Positions 28,301-36,669 of a stretch of DNA of 50,715 nt are shown here, piece by piece (position 1 is the first letter of the stretch; every line of letters starts with the position of its first letter). The notes under the pieces are model-generated. The model ran no database searches. It worked only from the letters and a program-made list of their open reading frames with translations, and was not told the DNA's origin. Source of the stretch: CAYQQR01 sp964420035 (GTDB lineage: Bacteria; Bacteroidota; Bacteroidia; Bacteroidales; SM23-62); NCBI GenBank assembly GCA_964420035.1, contig CAYQQR010000028.1:1-50715 (forward strand), given 5' to 3'. Position numbers and translations under genes: made by a program.

Positions 28301-28568
28301 AAGTTCACGATTCATAGAAGACGGTTCATACTTGAAGATGAAAAACATTAAACTGTCTTATAATTTCCCTTCGAAAATAATCAGTCCATTGAAGATCAGC
28401 AGATTATCAGCCTATGTGATCGGGGAGAACCTTCTGACCCTTACCGATTATTCCGGTATGGACCCGGAAGTAAATTATGCCGGACAGGATGTATTGCGCA
28501 TGGGTACCGATTTCTTTACTTATCCCCAAGCCAAAGCAATCCATGTCGGACTAAATGTCGAATTCTAA
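25314..28568 (+). CDS. SusC/RagA-type TonB-dependent transporter with STN domain
   Basis: This encodes a 1084-residue outer-membrane transporter. After the signal peptide (about 1-30) come an STN signalling domain (about 38-107), a carboxypeptidase-regulatory-like domain (about 122-200, SGIVTDEAGQPLIGVNI), a plug (about 205-330) with the SusC-typical motifs YVIDGVPL and ILKDASATAIYGARGSNGVV, and a 22-strand-type barrel ending in an aromatic (VGLNVEF). The STN domain marks it as a transducer that signals to the FecR/ECF pair encoded upstream. It forms a pair with the SusD gene 12 bases downstream. SusC/D pairs import oligosaccharides but also peptides. Either the ATG at 25314 or the one at 25323 could be the start. 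Confidence 0.96.
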   Translation: MAIMKLIVKKALKILFILGFLVSPWTLFADSPKTDPLSLDFDRQPLKKVLKEIERQTEFTFVFNTQQIDVDQECTIHVENRDLLEVLNTLFSDSEIAYRIEKNHIVLIRGQSDQVRQQEPVRVSGIVTDEAGQPLIGVNIVIKGTTEGTITDVNGEYEIWVEPGSTLVFSYVGYLEQEVRITGERTLDVTMSMDTQQMEEVVVVGYGRESKALLSSSVGTVSSDKLTDNPEYSITSALQGRSAGIQVVQNSGAPGKGITVRVRGVSSIRAGAEPLYVIDGVPLVTEDLGVVGFSGQDINTVSDINPNEIESISILKDASATAIYGARGSNGVVLITTKRGRRGVSKISLRSSYGWQRVVKKMEMLNAREFMEYRNEASLNDGGVPIYSQEEIENNTIDTDWQDHIFRTAPIQNYNLSITGGSDKTNYFASLAYFDQEGIVLGTDYRKFNGRLNLDHQLNERFKMGSSFGITRSINNRKEGDQSLNGPVPNALSQPPIYPVYNEDGTFNDDGPFANPVSIATYHKNEGITFRTLGNIYGELEIIQGLSFQSKLGIDYIDYREHTYDPSITRQGGKYKGLGLESNSEVMQTMFTNTLNYRFNLQERHLFDMVLGNSYEDYSRVRDYIRGQDFPSPELEYIYSASTIIFAEVTSLERKLNSYFGRLKYNFDNKYLLTLTARYDGSSRFGENNRYGFFPSGDLAWRVTEEPFFNPSFINDLKLRFSYGMTGNDQVPDFSTLALYSTATTYNGQPGTAPTQLPNPDLKWESTSQINLGVDVQLLDNRISLTTDLYYKKTTDLLLDRPIPMSSGFSGITTNIGSMENRGLEVYLQTVNLDGAFRWATSINLSMNRNEVTELYNNQPIEDIGRGYNRVEVGEPIGVFYGWKSLGVDPTTGDLVFADIDDNGIIDENDRTIIGNPHPDAFGGFNTSWQYAGIELSVFFQFSYGNDIFNGSRRYLEVLKGIDNQTKDILRRWQEEGDITDMPRATNSDPNANDRQSSRFIEDGSYLKMKNIKLSYNFPSKIISPLKISRLSAYVIGENLLTLTDYSGMDPEVNYAGQDVLRMGTDFFTYPQAKAIHVGLNVEF

Positions 28569-28580
28569 GTTACTGTTGCC

Positions 28581-29885
28581 ATGAAAAAATCAATATGGAT
28601 ACTTTTCCTCAGTCTGCCGGTAATTTTATTTTCCTGCGAAGATGTATTGGATGTGGAACCGGCCCAGTCCCTGAACGCATCCACTGCTGTCCAGGATGAA
28701 GAAGACCTTGCCTTTGCCATGAACGGATGCTATAATGCCATGCAATATTCGGGTTATTATGGCAGGAACCTGGTAAATCTGGGTGACCTGGCCTCGGACA
28801 ATGCCTACAACGGGGGTACCATAAAAGAATACGGGCAGATCAACAACAACATGATACTGGCCGATAATGGGATCGTAATTAATTACTGGCAGGATGTTTA
28901 TATTGCGATCAACCGGGTGAATAACCTTCTCGGTATCGTAGAAAATATGAAAGCATTAGATGATGAAAAGGCTTTGTCCTATCAGGCTGAACTCCGGTTT
29001 TTACGGGCGCTCCATTACTATAACCTGGTCAGGTCCTTCGGCCCGGTTCCCTTGAAACTGAATGCAACGGAAAACCTTGATGATATCAACACCCCGCTCA
29101 GCACGGAAGCAGAGATCTACGATCAGATCATGCTGGATCTTGGATTTGCTGAGGGTAACATCAGTCAGACCAGTAAGCTCAAGGCCACCAATGCCGCCGT
29201 AGTTGCCCTGAAAGCAAAAGTTTTTATTCAGTTAGAAGAGTATGAAGACGCGGCATCTGAAGCCACAGAACTGATTGAAAATGAAAATTTAAGTCTTCTG
29301 GATAACTATGCTGAGCTTTATACAGAAGAGGAGAATTCCGAGAGTATTTTCGAGGTCAGCTTTATTGAACAGGAGAAAAATCGCCTGGCGGAATATTTCT
29401 TTCCCAGCAACCTGACGGGAAGATATGAAGTAGCGCCAACCCAGGAGTTTATTGATTCCTATGAAGAAGGCGATGCCCGGCTGGAGGCCACCATTGCCTA
29501 TGCCGGTCAAAAACCCTATGTAAATAAATATGAACAAATATCTCTGGGAAGTGACAATGTATACGTATTTCGACTGGCAGAAATGTATCTCATCCGGGCC
29601 GAGTGTTATGCAAACCTGGAGAGAAATGGAGCCCAGGCCGTTAGTGACCTTAATACCATCCGTACCCGGGCCGGACTGGATCTGACCACCGCAGCAAATT
29701 ATGAGGAACTGAGGCTGGCTGTTGAAGAGGAGCGCAGACATGAATTTGCTTTTGAAGGACATCGATGGTTTGACCTGGTAAGAACGGATCGTGCTATCGA
29801 CGTTCTTTCCACAGTAACATCCGAAGATCAGTATTATTTCCCCATACCGCTGGATGAAACCAGTACAAATGAAGCTATTGACTAA
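28581..29885 (+). CDS. SusD/RagB-family substrate-binding lipoprotein
   Basis: This encodes a 434-residue surface lipoprotein that forms the lid of the SusC barrel and captures oligomeric substrate. The signal peptide ends in a lipobox with Cys19 (LFSC), followed by Glu-Asp, compatible with surface export. Typical SusD helical segments are present: ALHYYNLVRSFGPVPL, EIYDQIMLDL, VFRLAEMYLIRAECYA and RRHEFAFEGHRWFDLVR. The C-terminus (QYYFPIPLDE) is complete. Length is at the short end of the family, nearer RagB-type proteins. The substrate is not readable from sequence. Confidence 0.95.
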   Translation: MKKSIWILFLSLPVILFSCEDVLDVEPAQSLNASTAVQDEEDLAFAMNGCYNAMQYSGYYGRNLVNLGDLASDNAYNGGTIKEYGQINNNMILADNGIVINYWQDVYIAINRVNNLLGIVENMKALDDEKALSYQAELRFLRALHYYNLVRSFGPVPLKLNATENLDDINTPLSTEAEIYDQIMLDLGFAEGNISQTSKLKATNAAVVALKAKVFIQLEEYEDAASEATELIENENLSLLDNYAELYTEEENSESIFEVSFIEQEKNRLAEYFFPSNLTGRYEVAPTQEFIDSYEEGDARLEATIAYAGQKPYVNKYEQISLGSDNVYVFRLAEMYLIRAECYANLERNGAQAVSDLNTIRTRAGLDLTTAANYEELRLAVEEERRHEFAFEGHRWFDLVRTDRAIDVLSTVTSEDQYYFPIPLDETSTNEAID

Positions 29886-29896
29886 ACATACAGTAT

Positions 29897-31063
29897 ATGA
29901 GAAGATTAAATAAAAGTGTCTGGAAAGTCTTTTTACTGACCGGCATCATGCTTAGCCTGTTGGGTTGTGAGGATGATTCCTTTCCGGTGCCGGAACCGAG
30001 CACACAGGCAAAGTTTGATTTCACAGTGGACCACAGCAGTATAGCGCCTGCAACCGTAACCTTTACCAATCAATCAAAGAATGCCACATCCTATCATTGG
30101 GATTTTGGCAATGGAGAGGAATCAACAGAAATGAACCCGTCGGTTACCTATTCCGAAGCAGGTAATTATACGATAACCCTTACCGTAGGTAGCGAAAATC
30201 CGGATTTGCACTACAACACGCTGACCTACCAAAAAACAATTGTCATCAAGGATAAGCCCATCCGCAGGTTGTTCTTCGGAGAGAGAAACGCGGGGAATGT
30301 GCGGTATGTAGATCTGGACGATTCACCCCTTCCCATTCTCCAGTCGTTCAGCCATTCCGGACTCGGAAAACCTTATGGTATGTGCGTTGATACAACCAAT
30401 GCCAAGGTATATGTCACCGACTACCGCTATCAATACATGTACCGCTATAATGTCGATGGCAGCAATGTGGAGATACTGATGACAGAACCTACTCCTGCTT
30501 TTGATTCTCCCTTTGGTATCATGGTGATAGACGATAAGATCTATTGGGCGGATACCGCCGGGATCCATCGGGCAAACCTGGACGGGACGAATCCTGAAGT
30601 GCATATCGATATCAATCCTTCAACAGTGCCTGAAATGCCCCTGGATATGGACTATGATCCCAAAAACCAAAAATTCTATTTTTCAAACGATAAATATGAA
30701 TTCAGCGGGGGGATCTTCAGGATCAACTTTGATGGCACCGGTCTGGAGGAACTCGTAACGGGCACCAATGGGGGAGCGCTGGGTATTGATTACGAAAATG
30801 ACAGGATGTATTATTACGATTACGATAAAGGCATGTGCCTCAATAACCTGGACGGAACCGATGAAGTGGTGTTCGATGCTTCGATTGCTGGTATGATGTG
30901 CTGGGGATTGGCGATTGACAAAGATGCAGGTTGGATCTACTATTCCGACAGGGTGGGTATGCAGATCAAACGAGCCCGCCTGGATGGTTCCGGGATTGAA
31001 GTCTTTATACCGCCCGAAGCAGAGATCAATCCCAACGCCATGGCTATCGACAAAGCACGCTAA
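29897..31063 (+). CDS. PKD-domain and YWTD-like beta-propeller lipoprotein
   Basis: This encodes a 388-residue lipoprotein with lipid Cys24 (LLGC) followed by EDD, a likely surface-export signal. A PKD domain (about 37-115, with YHWDFGNGEES and YSEAGNYTITLTV) is followed by a six-bladed-type propeller (about 125-388) with LDL-receptor-like YWTD repeats (KIYWADT, RANLDGT, IYYSDRVG, RARLDGSG). Placed 11 bases after SusD, it fits the position of an accessory surface glycan- or peptide-binding protein (SusE/F-like by position only). No catalytic motif is seen. Confidence 0.82.
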   Translation: MRRLNKSVWKVFLLTGIMLSLLGCEDDSFPVPEPSTQAKFDFTVDHSSIAPATVTFTNQSKNATSYHWDFGNGEESTEMNPSVTYSEAGNYTITLTVGSENPDLHYNTLTYQKTIVIKDKPIRRLFFGERNAGNVRYVDLDDSPLPILQSFSHSGLGKPYGMCVDTTNAKVYVTDYRYQYMYRYNVDGSNVEILMTEPTPAFDSPFGIMVIDDKIYWADTAGIHRANLDGTNPEVHIDINPSTVPEMPLDMDYDPKNQKFYFSNDKYEFSGGIFRINFDGTGLEELVTGTNGGALGIDYENDRMYYYDYDKGMCLNNLDGTDEVVFDASIAGMMCWGLAIDKDAGWIYYSDRVGMQIKRARLDGSGIEVFIPPEAEINPNAMAIDKAR

Positions 31064-31124
31064 GCTTTGGAAATAATGATTTAACATATTTTCATTGTGA
31101 AATACTAACCAAAATGCTGATACT

Positions 31125-33593
31125 ATGAAAAAAGGATTACTGTTAATTACCATGGCCATCCTGCCACTGATGGTGGCAGGACAAGCCGTAAACGATTTTT
31201 TCGTTGACTTTGAGTCCGGAATTCCGGGCGACTGGACCATTGTAAGTGCCAATACCGAAAATGAGAACGGTAATACGGACACGACATGGACGCTGGACGA
31301 CACTCATGGCAGGGACGGTTCACAGTGTATCTACCTGGATACCCACCCGGGACCGGCCGATGACTGGCTAATTTCACCCTTAACCAAGCTTACAGCCGAT
31401 TATGTCTTTTCATTTTGGGCATATTGTAGTGCGGGCTATCCGGATACCATCCGTGTCATGGCTTCAAAAACAGGTACCGATCCGGGCGATTTCAACATCG
31501 TGATCGATACCATTACCATGACGGGGGACTATGAACGTTATTCCTTTGTACCGACGGATAATGATGACCTGACAGCCAGCGATGAAGTATACCTGGCCCT
31601 TCATGTTTATACACACGGGTCTTATACCGATGTTGATGACATCTATTATGGTGAATTCGTGGTAACCGTTACCATGGAGCAGCAAATCGTTACCAATGCT
31701 GCAGACCAGACTGTTGTGGCACAAAGCAATGCCAGTGACGGATTCATTTACCTGATCCTTGACGGAGAACCCCAATCCTCTATAGCCGAAATGGATGCAG
31801 CCGTCGTTGCCGATAAAGGGGTCAAGGCTGAAGTCACCGCACCTTTAACAGATGTCTCCCTGTCCACGGAAGGATTGGTTCCCGGTTATTATTATGCGTA
31901 TGCAGTTGACGGATCCAACAACATCTCGGAAAAAAGTACAAAATATGTGGGTGTCAAATCCGCCACTGAAACGGCTGTGGATACCTTCTTTGTTGATTTT
32001 GAAAGCGGGATCCCGATTGAATGGACCATAATCAATGCCAATGAAGGCGAAAATGACAACGGCAACAGCGTGCATACCTGGGTACTTGATCCCGACCATG
32101 GTCTGGAGGATTCACAGTGCCTGTACAACGACACCTATCCCGGTCCGGCAGACGACTGGTTTGTTTCCCCGTTAACCAAACTGACAGCAGGCTATGTATT
32201 CAGCCTTTGGGGCTATGGAAGTGCCACTTATCCTGACTCTCTGGCCATATTTGTTTCAAAAACAGGAAAAGCGGTTGAAGATTTTACTGTGGAAATCGCA
32301 CGATTCGAACTGCCCGGCAGCTATACAAAATTCAGCTTTGTACTCACTGAGAATCAGGAGTTGAACGACGGGGATGAAGTCTATATCGGTATCCATAATT
32401 ACACCGAAGGTTCTTACACGGATATGGATGAAGTAGAATACAATGAATCCGGCTTTGGAAGTATCTATGAGGCTTATACGGTATCCGATACGGAGATCGA
32501 TATCATCTTCGACGATCCGGTAGGAGGCTCCTCCCTTGAAGCAGCCAACTATGTACTTCAGGGTTCTGAAGAAATAACCTTTACAACCGCAACGGTTGAT
32601 GCAGGAGACGAAACCCTGCTCCACCTCTCGGGTGCTTCATCAAGCATCACCGGAGATGCTACGGTAGATTCTATACTGAATTCCGTTACCGGAGAGTACT
32701 TTAAGATGTTCGCAGGGATCTGCCCGGTAGCATTCGCCAATATCAATAATCCGGGCGGATTCCTGGGAACCGAGTATCCTGCAACCTTTAAGCTGATCGT
32801 AATGGCCAAGAATGCCGAAGATGATGGCCGGAGAGTATGGCTGGGTGAAGCTGCAGAAGCCAGGGGTGGTACCAACAGCTATGGTTCTGAGTTTTACCAG
32901 CAGGTGGATATCGGTGATGAAGTACTGATCCTGAGTGAAGTGAGTCCGTTTGAAAATCAGACCGAATTGCTCTATCCAAAACTCATCAAGAAACTCAGTA
33001 CGGGTAATGCCTTGATCGATCCGGCAGTAATCGCCGGTGCCGATATTAACAAGAACATTGCCGCTGACACCGACCCGGCAGAAAAGTGGGAAGGTCCGCT
33101 GGTTAAAGTAGAAGCAGCCATGATCAACTCATTTACCGCTCCTTACTTCTTTGCCAGTGATGATGGAGGCACCACCGAATTCCGGGTTGGAAACGGCCTT
33201 GAATTATTCGATGCACCCTTCAATGAATTGCTGATGGATGTGGGCGCCAAGTATGACATCACCGGATTCGTGATCAACCGGGATGGCGACTATCGCTTGG
33301 TACCCAGAGATATGTCCGACATGGTACTGGTACAGGGCATCAACGTAGAAGAAAACATCCGGGAACCTTTGCAACTTTATCCGAACCCTGCAGCCGACGT
33401 ATTGATGATACGTTCAGCCAAAAGCATTGGTTCTATTGATGTGCTCGCCCTGGATGGCCGCTTCATTGAAAAGATCCGGGTTCATGCCCCGCAGGTTGAA
33501 CTCAGGACCGGAACGCTTGAGCCTTCGGTTTATTTGCTTAAAATAAGCTTTGAAGATGGTTCAGCTGCGGTCAAACGTTTTATTAAAAGATAA
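31125..33593 (+). CDS. T9SS-exported protein with two choice-of-anchor J (cleaved-adhesin-like) repeats
   Basis: This encodes an 822-residue secreted protein. A signal peptide (residues 1-19) is followed by two long repeats (about 23-178 and 285-440), each starting FFVDFESGIP and containing PADDW, SPLTKLTA-YVFS and GSYTD motifs, as in choice-of-anchor J/cleaved-adhesin domains. A region between them resembles a fibronectin-type module. Residues about 530-735 are beta-rich and not identified with confidence, possibly DUF5689/OB-like. The C-terminus is a classic type A sorting domain with LYPNPA and a final KRFIKR. A surface-attached binding role is inferred. It ends the plus-strand run; a terminator follows. 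Confidence 0.85.
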   Translation: MKKGLLLITMAILPLMVAGQAVNDFFVDFESGIPGDWTIVSANTENENGNTDTTWTLDDTHGRDGSQCIYLDTHPGPADDWLISPLTKLTADYVFSFWAYCSAGYPDTIRVMASKTGTDPGDFNIVIDTITMTGDYERYSFVPTDNDDLTASDEVYLALHVYTHGSYTDVDDIYYGEFVVTVTMEQQIVTNAADQTVVAQSNASDGFIYLILDGEPQSSIAEMDAAVVADKGVKAEVTAPLTDVSLSTEGLVPGYYYAYAVDGSNNISEKSTKYVGVKSATETAVDTFFVDFESGIPIEWTIINANEGENDNGNSVHTWVLDPDHGLEDSQCLYNDTYPGPADDWFVSPLTKLTAGYVFSLWGYGSATYPDSLAIFVSKTGKAVEDFTVEIARFELPGSYTKFSFVLTENQELNDGDEVYIGIHNYTEGSYTDMDEVEYNESGFGSIYEAYTVSDTEIDIIFDDPVGGSSLEAANYVLQGSEEITFTTATVDAGDETLLHLSGASSSITGDATVDSILNSVTGEYFKMFAGICPVAFANINNPGGFLGTEYPATFKLIVMAKNAEDDGRRVWLGEAAEARGGTNSYGSEFYQQVDIGDEVLILSEVSPFENQTELLYPKLIKKLSTGNALIDPAVIAGADINKNIAADTDPAEKWEGPLVKVEAAMINSFTAPYFFASDDGGTTEFRVGNGLELFDAPFNELLMDVGAKYDITGFVINRDGDYRLVPRDMSDMVLVQGINVEENIREPLQLYPNPAADVLMIRSAKSIGSIDVLALDGRFIEKIRVHAPQVELRTGTLEPSVYLLKISFEDGSAAVKRFIKR

Positions 33594-33612
33594 GATCGAC
33601 CTTGAGCGGTGA

Positions 33613-33646
33613 AAAGAGGCTGCCCGGAAAGGCAGCCTCTTTTTTA
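33613..33646. terminator. Probable bidirectional terminator
   Basis: AGAGGCTGCC (33615-33624) and its complement (33631-33640) form a 10-bp stem with a 6-base loop, flanked by A-runs on the left and T-runs on the right. It lies between the convergent adhesin and YfcC-type genes and can serve both. Confidence 0.85.
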
Positions 33647-35038
33647 CCTATATTCAAATAACAGGGTAGGAGGGATCAGAAATAAGATCACAAGGATCAC
33701 CAGGACCAGGATAAAGGGAATCATCCATCTGACCCACTTGGTATATGGGATTTTGGCTATGGATAACACACCCATGGTCACCCCGCTGGTTGGAATTATC
33801 ATATTGAATATCCCGTCGCCCATCTGAAAACACAGAACAGCAGTCTGCCGGGTAATACCAATAAGGTCACTAAGAGGTGCCATGATGGGAATGGTCAGGG
33901 CAGCCTGCCCCGAACCCGAAGGAAGGAAAAAATTCAGTACGCCTTGAAAAACAAACATCAAACCGGCACTGGCCACTTTGGGAAAACCTTCAACAGCCTG
34001 AGCCATAGCTTGAAGCATGGTATCGATAATGCGCCCGTCGGATGCAATAACCAGTAAACCCTTGGCCATGGCAATGACTAAACCCGCCATCATCATGTCC
34101 TTGGCCCCCTTGACGAAGGATTCCGTGGTATCCCGGAGGGTAAGTTGATAAACCACCGCAGACAAGATGGATATACCCACAAACAGCGCTGCGATCTCCT
34201 CAATATACCATTTCCATACATTGGTACCGATGATAAGGAAAACAAGTGAGGCCAGGAACAGGTACAGAACGATCTTTCTTCGTGTATTGAATTCGGGCAT
34301 TGCCCCGGTACTGAACTCTGAACGGTCTCTTTTTTGATCTATTTCGAAAACCGGACTTTTTGGGGGATCCTTTTCCACTTTCGTTGCATACCGCAATACA
34401 AAAAGAATGGTTAAGCCAGTAAATATGGTCCAGATCAACAAACGGTACTCCCAACCGCTGAATATCTCCAAACCGGCGAGTCCCTGGGCAATCCCAATGG
34501 TGAAGGGATTGGTCAGGGCACCTGCAAATCCTACTCCGGCAGCCAGAAAGGATATGGAGATCCCAACGATGGAATCATAACCCATGGCCAAAGCCAGTGG
34601 AATGGTTATCATAATGAATACCAGGACGGATTCCGACATGCCGAAACTTGCACCGCTGATGGAGAAGAAGACGATGATCAGTGCCAGGATGATTTTCTTG
34701 TACCGGCTTTTATTTTCTCCCATGCGGATAACCCGGGCCAATCCTGCATTGATCGCTCCCGTTCGATTGATTACACTAAAAGCTCCTCCTACAAGAAAAC
34801 AGAAACCGATGATGGGAGCTGCTGAGATAAAACCTTTAATAGGAGCATTCAATAAGGCCCATAATCCTTGCGGACTGGATTCGGTTCGGGAATAAGTATC
34901 CGGAACAGCAGTCATTCTTCCCTGGATATCACGATATTCAAAGCTCCCTGCAGGTATGACCCAGGTTAGAATGATGAAAATAATCATGATGAAAAAGACC
35001 AGGCTCAGGGCATCGGGTATGCGTTGGACCAGTTTCAT
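33644..35038 (-). CDS. YfcC/DcuC-type transporter, second copy
   Basis: This encodes a 464-residue integral membrane protein of the YfcC family (C4-dicarboxylate anaerobic carrier superfamily), members of which are annotated as C4-dicarboxylate or basic amino-acid antiporters. It has about a dozen hydrophobic helices and the family signatures IISGASFGMSES-like (SISGASFGMSES), AAGVGFAGALTNPFTIGIAQGLAG-like segments, and FFLPSGSGQAALTIPIMAPL in part. Transcription comes from the paralog immediately upstream, with only 11 bases between them. The ATG at 35038 begins a normal membrane N-terminus; a longer frame would overlap the paralog. Substrate is unproven: aspartate or arginine would fit the neighbours. 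Confidence 0.88.
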   Translation of the reverse strand: MKLVQRIPDALSLVFFIMIIFIILTWVIPAGSFEYRDIQGRMTAVPDTYSRTESSPQGLWALLNAPIKGFISAAPIIGFCFLVGGAFSVINRTGAINAGLARVIRMGENKSRYKKIILALIIVFFSISGASFGMSESVLVFIMITIPLALAMGYDSIVGISISFLAAGVGFAGALTNPFTIGIAQGLAGLEIFSGWEYRLLIWTIFTGLTILFVLRYATKVEKDPPKSPVFEIDQKRDRSEFSTGAMPEFNTRRKIVLYLFLASLVFLIIGTNVWKWYIEEIAALFVGISILSAVVYQLTLRDTTESFVKGAKDMMMAGLVIAMAKGLLVIASDGRIIDTMLQAMAQAVEGFPKVASAGLMFVFQGVLNFFLPSGSGQAALTIPIMAPLSDLIGITRQTAVLCFQMGDGIFNMIIPTSGVTMGVLSIAKIPYTKWVRWMIPFILVLVILVILFLIPPTLLFEYR

Positions 35039-35049
35039 ATTGTTAAATT

Positions 35050-36660
35050 TTAAAATCCGCTCAGTTTCATGGTCACCGTCGGGATCAGCAACAGGAAACC
35101 GAGTATCATCAACAGGATGATCAGGGGAGTGACCCAACGGACCCACTTTTCGTAGGGGATGCGTGCGACCCCCAGAACCCCGATCAATACCCCCGAAGTG
35201 GGCGTGATCATATTGGTGAAGCCGTCCCCGAACTGAAAGGCCATTACCGTGGCCTGGCGCGAGATATCGATCAGGTCGGAAAAAGGCGCCATGATGGGCA
35301 TGGTAAGGGCCGCCTTGGCGGAACCGGAGGGTATGATGATGTTGATCAGGGTCTGGATGAGATACATGACCGATACCGAGGCAACATTGTTGAAATTCTT
35401 CATTCCCGATGAAAGGCCGTGTAAAATGGAGTCGACCACCTGTCCGTCCTCCAGGATCACGATGATGCCCCCGGCCAATCCGACGATCAGTGCGGCTGAC
35501 ATGATATCCTTGACCCCGTCAAGGAACAAGTGGGTGATCTTATTGGGCGAATACCCCATGGCCATTCCTGAAAAGATACCCATGGCAAAAAAGAGGGTAG
35601 CGATCTCCATGATGTACCAGCCGTATCCCATAACGCCTACGATGAGATATAATATGGTGAAGGCCAGAAGGTTCAGTACGAAGTATTGGGCGGATTCGCG
35701 CAGGCTAAGGTACCCGGTAAGGATGAAAAGTCCGGTGAGTACCGGGATGATGGGTATATGGGCCGAGGAGCCGGAGCCGCTTTCGGGATCACCGATCTTC
35801 ATTTCCGTCATCGGGTTCAGAATAGCGAAGATCAGCATCCCGGCCATCAATATTCCCCAGGCAACCCAGCTCTCCGCTGTCGGCTTCTGGCGTAGGGTCT
35901 TGATGTCCACCTCATTGTTCTTCCTCCAGTGGTCATCCTCATGGTAGACTAGGGAACGCTCGGGGTGCTTCCTGACCCTGACTGCATAGCGCAAGACAAA
36001 AGCAATGCCCACCATGTTGATCACCAACCAGCAAAACATCCGGTATTCGATCCCGGAGAACAGGGGAAGTTCGGCCAGGCCCTGGGCAATTCCTATGGTG
36101 AAAGGGTTCAGGATGGCTCCTGCAAAACCCAGCCCGGCAGCCACAAAACACATGCTTACCCCCACGATGGAATCGTAACCCATGGAGATCGCCAGGGGGA
36201 TCATGATGATCACAAAGGCAATGGTCTCCTCGCTCATTCCGAAAACCGCTCCAAAAACGCTGAAAAGCAACATGATCAGGGTAATGATGATGTTGTCCAC
36301 CCCCAGGAACCGGATCGGACGAACCTTTTCCAGTCGTCTTGAAAAACGTAAGAAAGCCAGTATCCCCGCATCAATGGCCTTGCTGCTGTTCATGATCCAG
36401 AACGCCCCGCCGATCATCAGGATGAAAACAATGATGCCGGACTGCCGGACGAATCCCTTGAAAATGGCGGCAAATACCTGCCAGGTCTGGGGTTGGTTTT
36501 CCACTTCCTCGTATACCATCACCCTGGTTTCCTTTCCGTCAACGGTCCTGACCTCTTCGTGGTATGCTCCTCCGGGCAGGACCCAGGTAAGTACGGCCGC
36601 CATGATGATGATATAAAATACTATGACATAGGTGTGGGGGATATTCTTGCCTCTGAACAT
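35050..36660 (-). CDS. YfcC/DcuC-type transporter, first copy
   Basis: This encodes a 536-residue membrane transporter paralogous to the next gene. It shares the FGAVFGMSEE, GYDSIVGVSM, GLGFAGAILNPFTIGIAQG and IIPSGSAKAALTMPIMAPFS blocks. It is longer than its paralog because of an extra hydrophobic stretch near residues 330-360. It starts 9 bases after the stop of the cyanophycinase-family lipoprotein gene, so peptidase and both transporters probably form one operon. Two non-identical copies suggest transporters for two different products, or a heteromer; this is inference. Confidence 0.88.
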   Translation of the reverse strand: MFRGKNIPHTYVIVFYIIIMAAVLTWVLPGGAYHEEVRTVDGKETRVMVYEEVENQPQTWQVFAAIFKGFVRQSGIIVFILMIGGAFWIMNSSKAIDAGILAFLRFSRRLEKVRPIRFLGVDNIIITLIMLLFSVFGAVFGMSEETIAFVIIMIPLAISMGYDSIVGVSMCFVAAGLGFAGAILNPFTIGIAQGLAELPLFSGIEYRMFCWLVINMVGIAFVLRYAVRVRKHPERSLVYHEDDHWRKNNEVDIKTLRQKPTAESWVAWGILMAGMLIFAILNPMTEMKIGDPESGSGSSAHIPIIPVLTGLFILTGYLSLRESAQYFVLNLLAFTILYLIVGVMGYGWYIMEIATLFFAMGIFSGMAMGYSPNKITHLFLDGVKDIMSAALIVGLAGGIIVILEDGQVVDSILHGLSSGMKNFNNVASVSVMYLIQTLINIIIPSGSAKAALTMPIMAPFSDLIDISRQATVMAFQFGDGFTNMITPTSGVLIGVLGVARIPYEKWVRWVTPLIILLMILGFLLLIPTVTMKLSGF

Positions 36661-36669
36661 AGGAAAGGA

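Noticed and set aside
35039..35146. 36-codon N-terminal extension of the second YfcC-type gene
   Set aside because: It overlaps the C-terminal coding region of the paralog; the ATG at 35038 gives a normal membrane-protein start.
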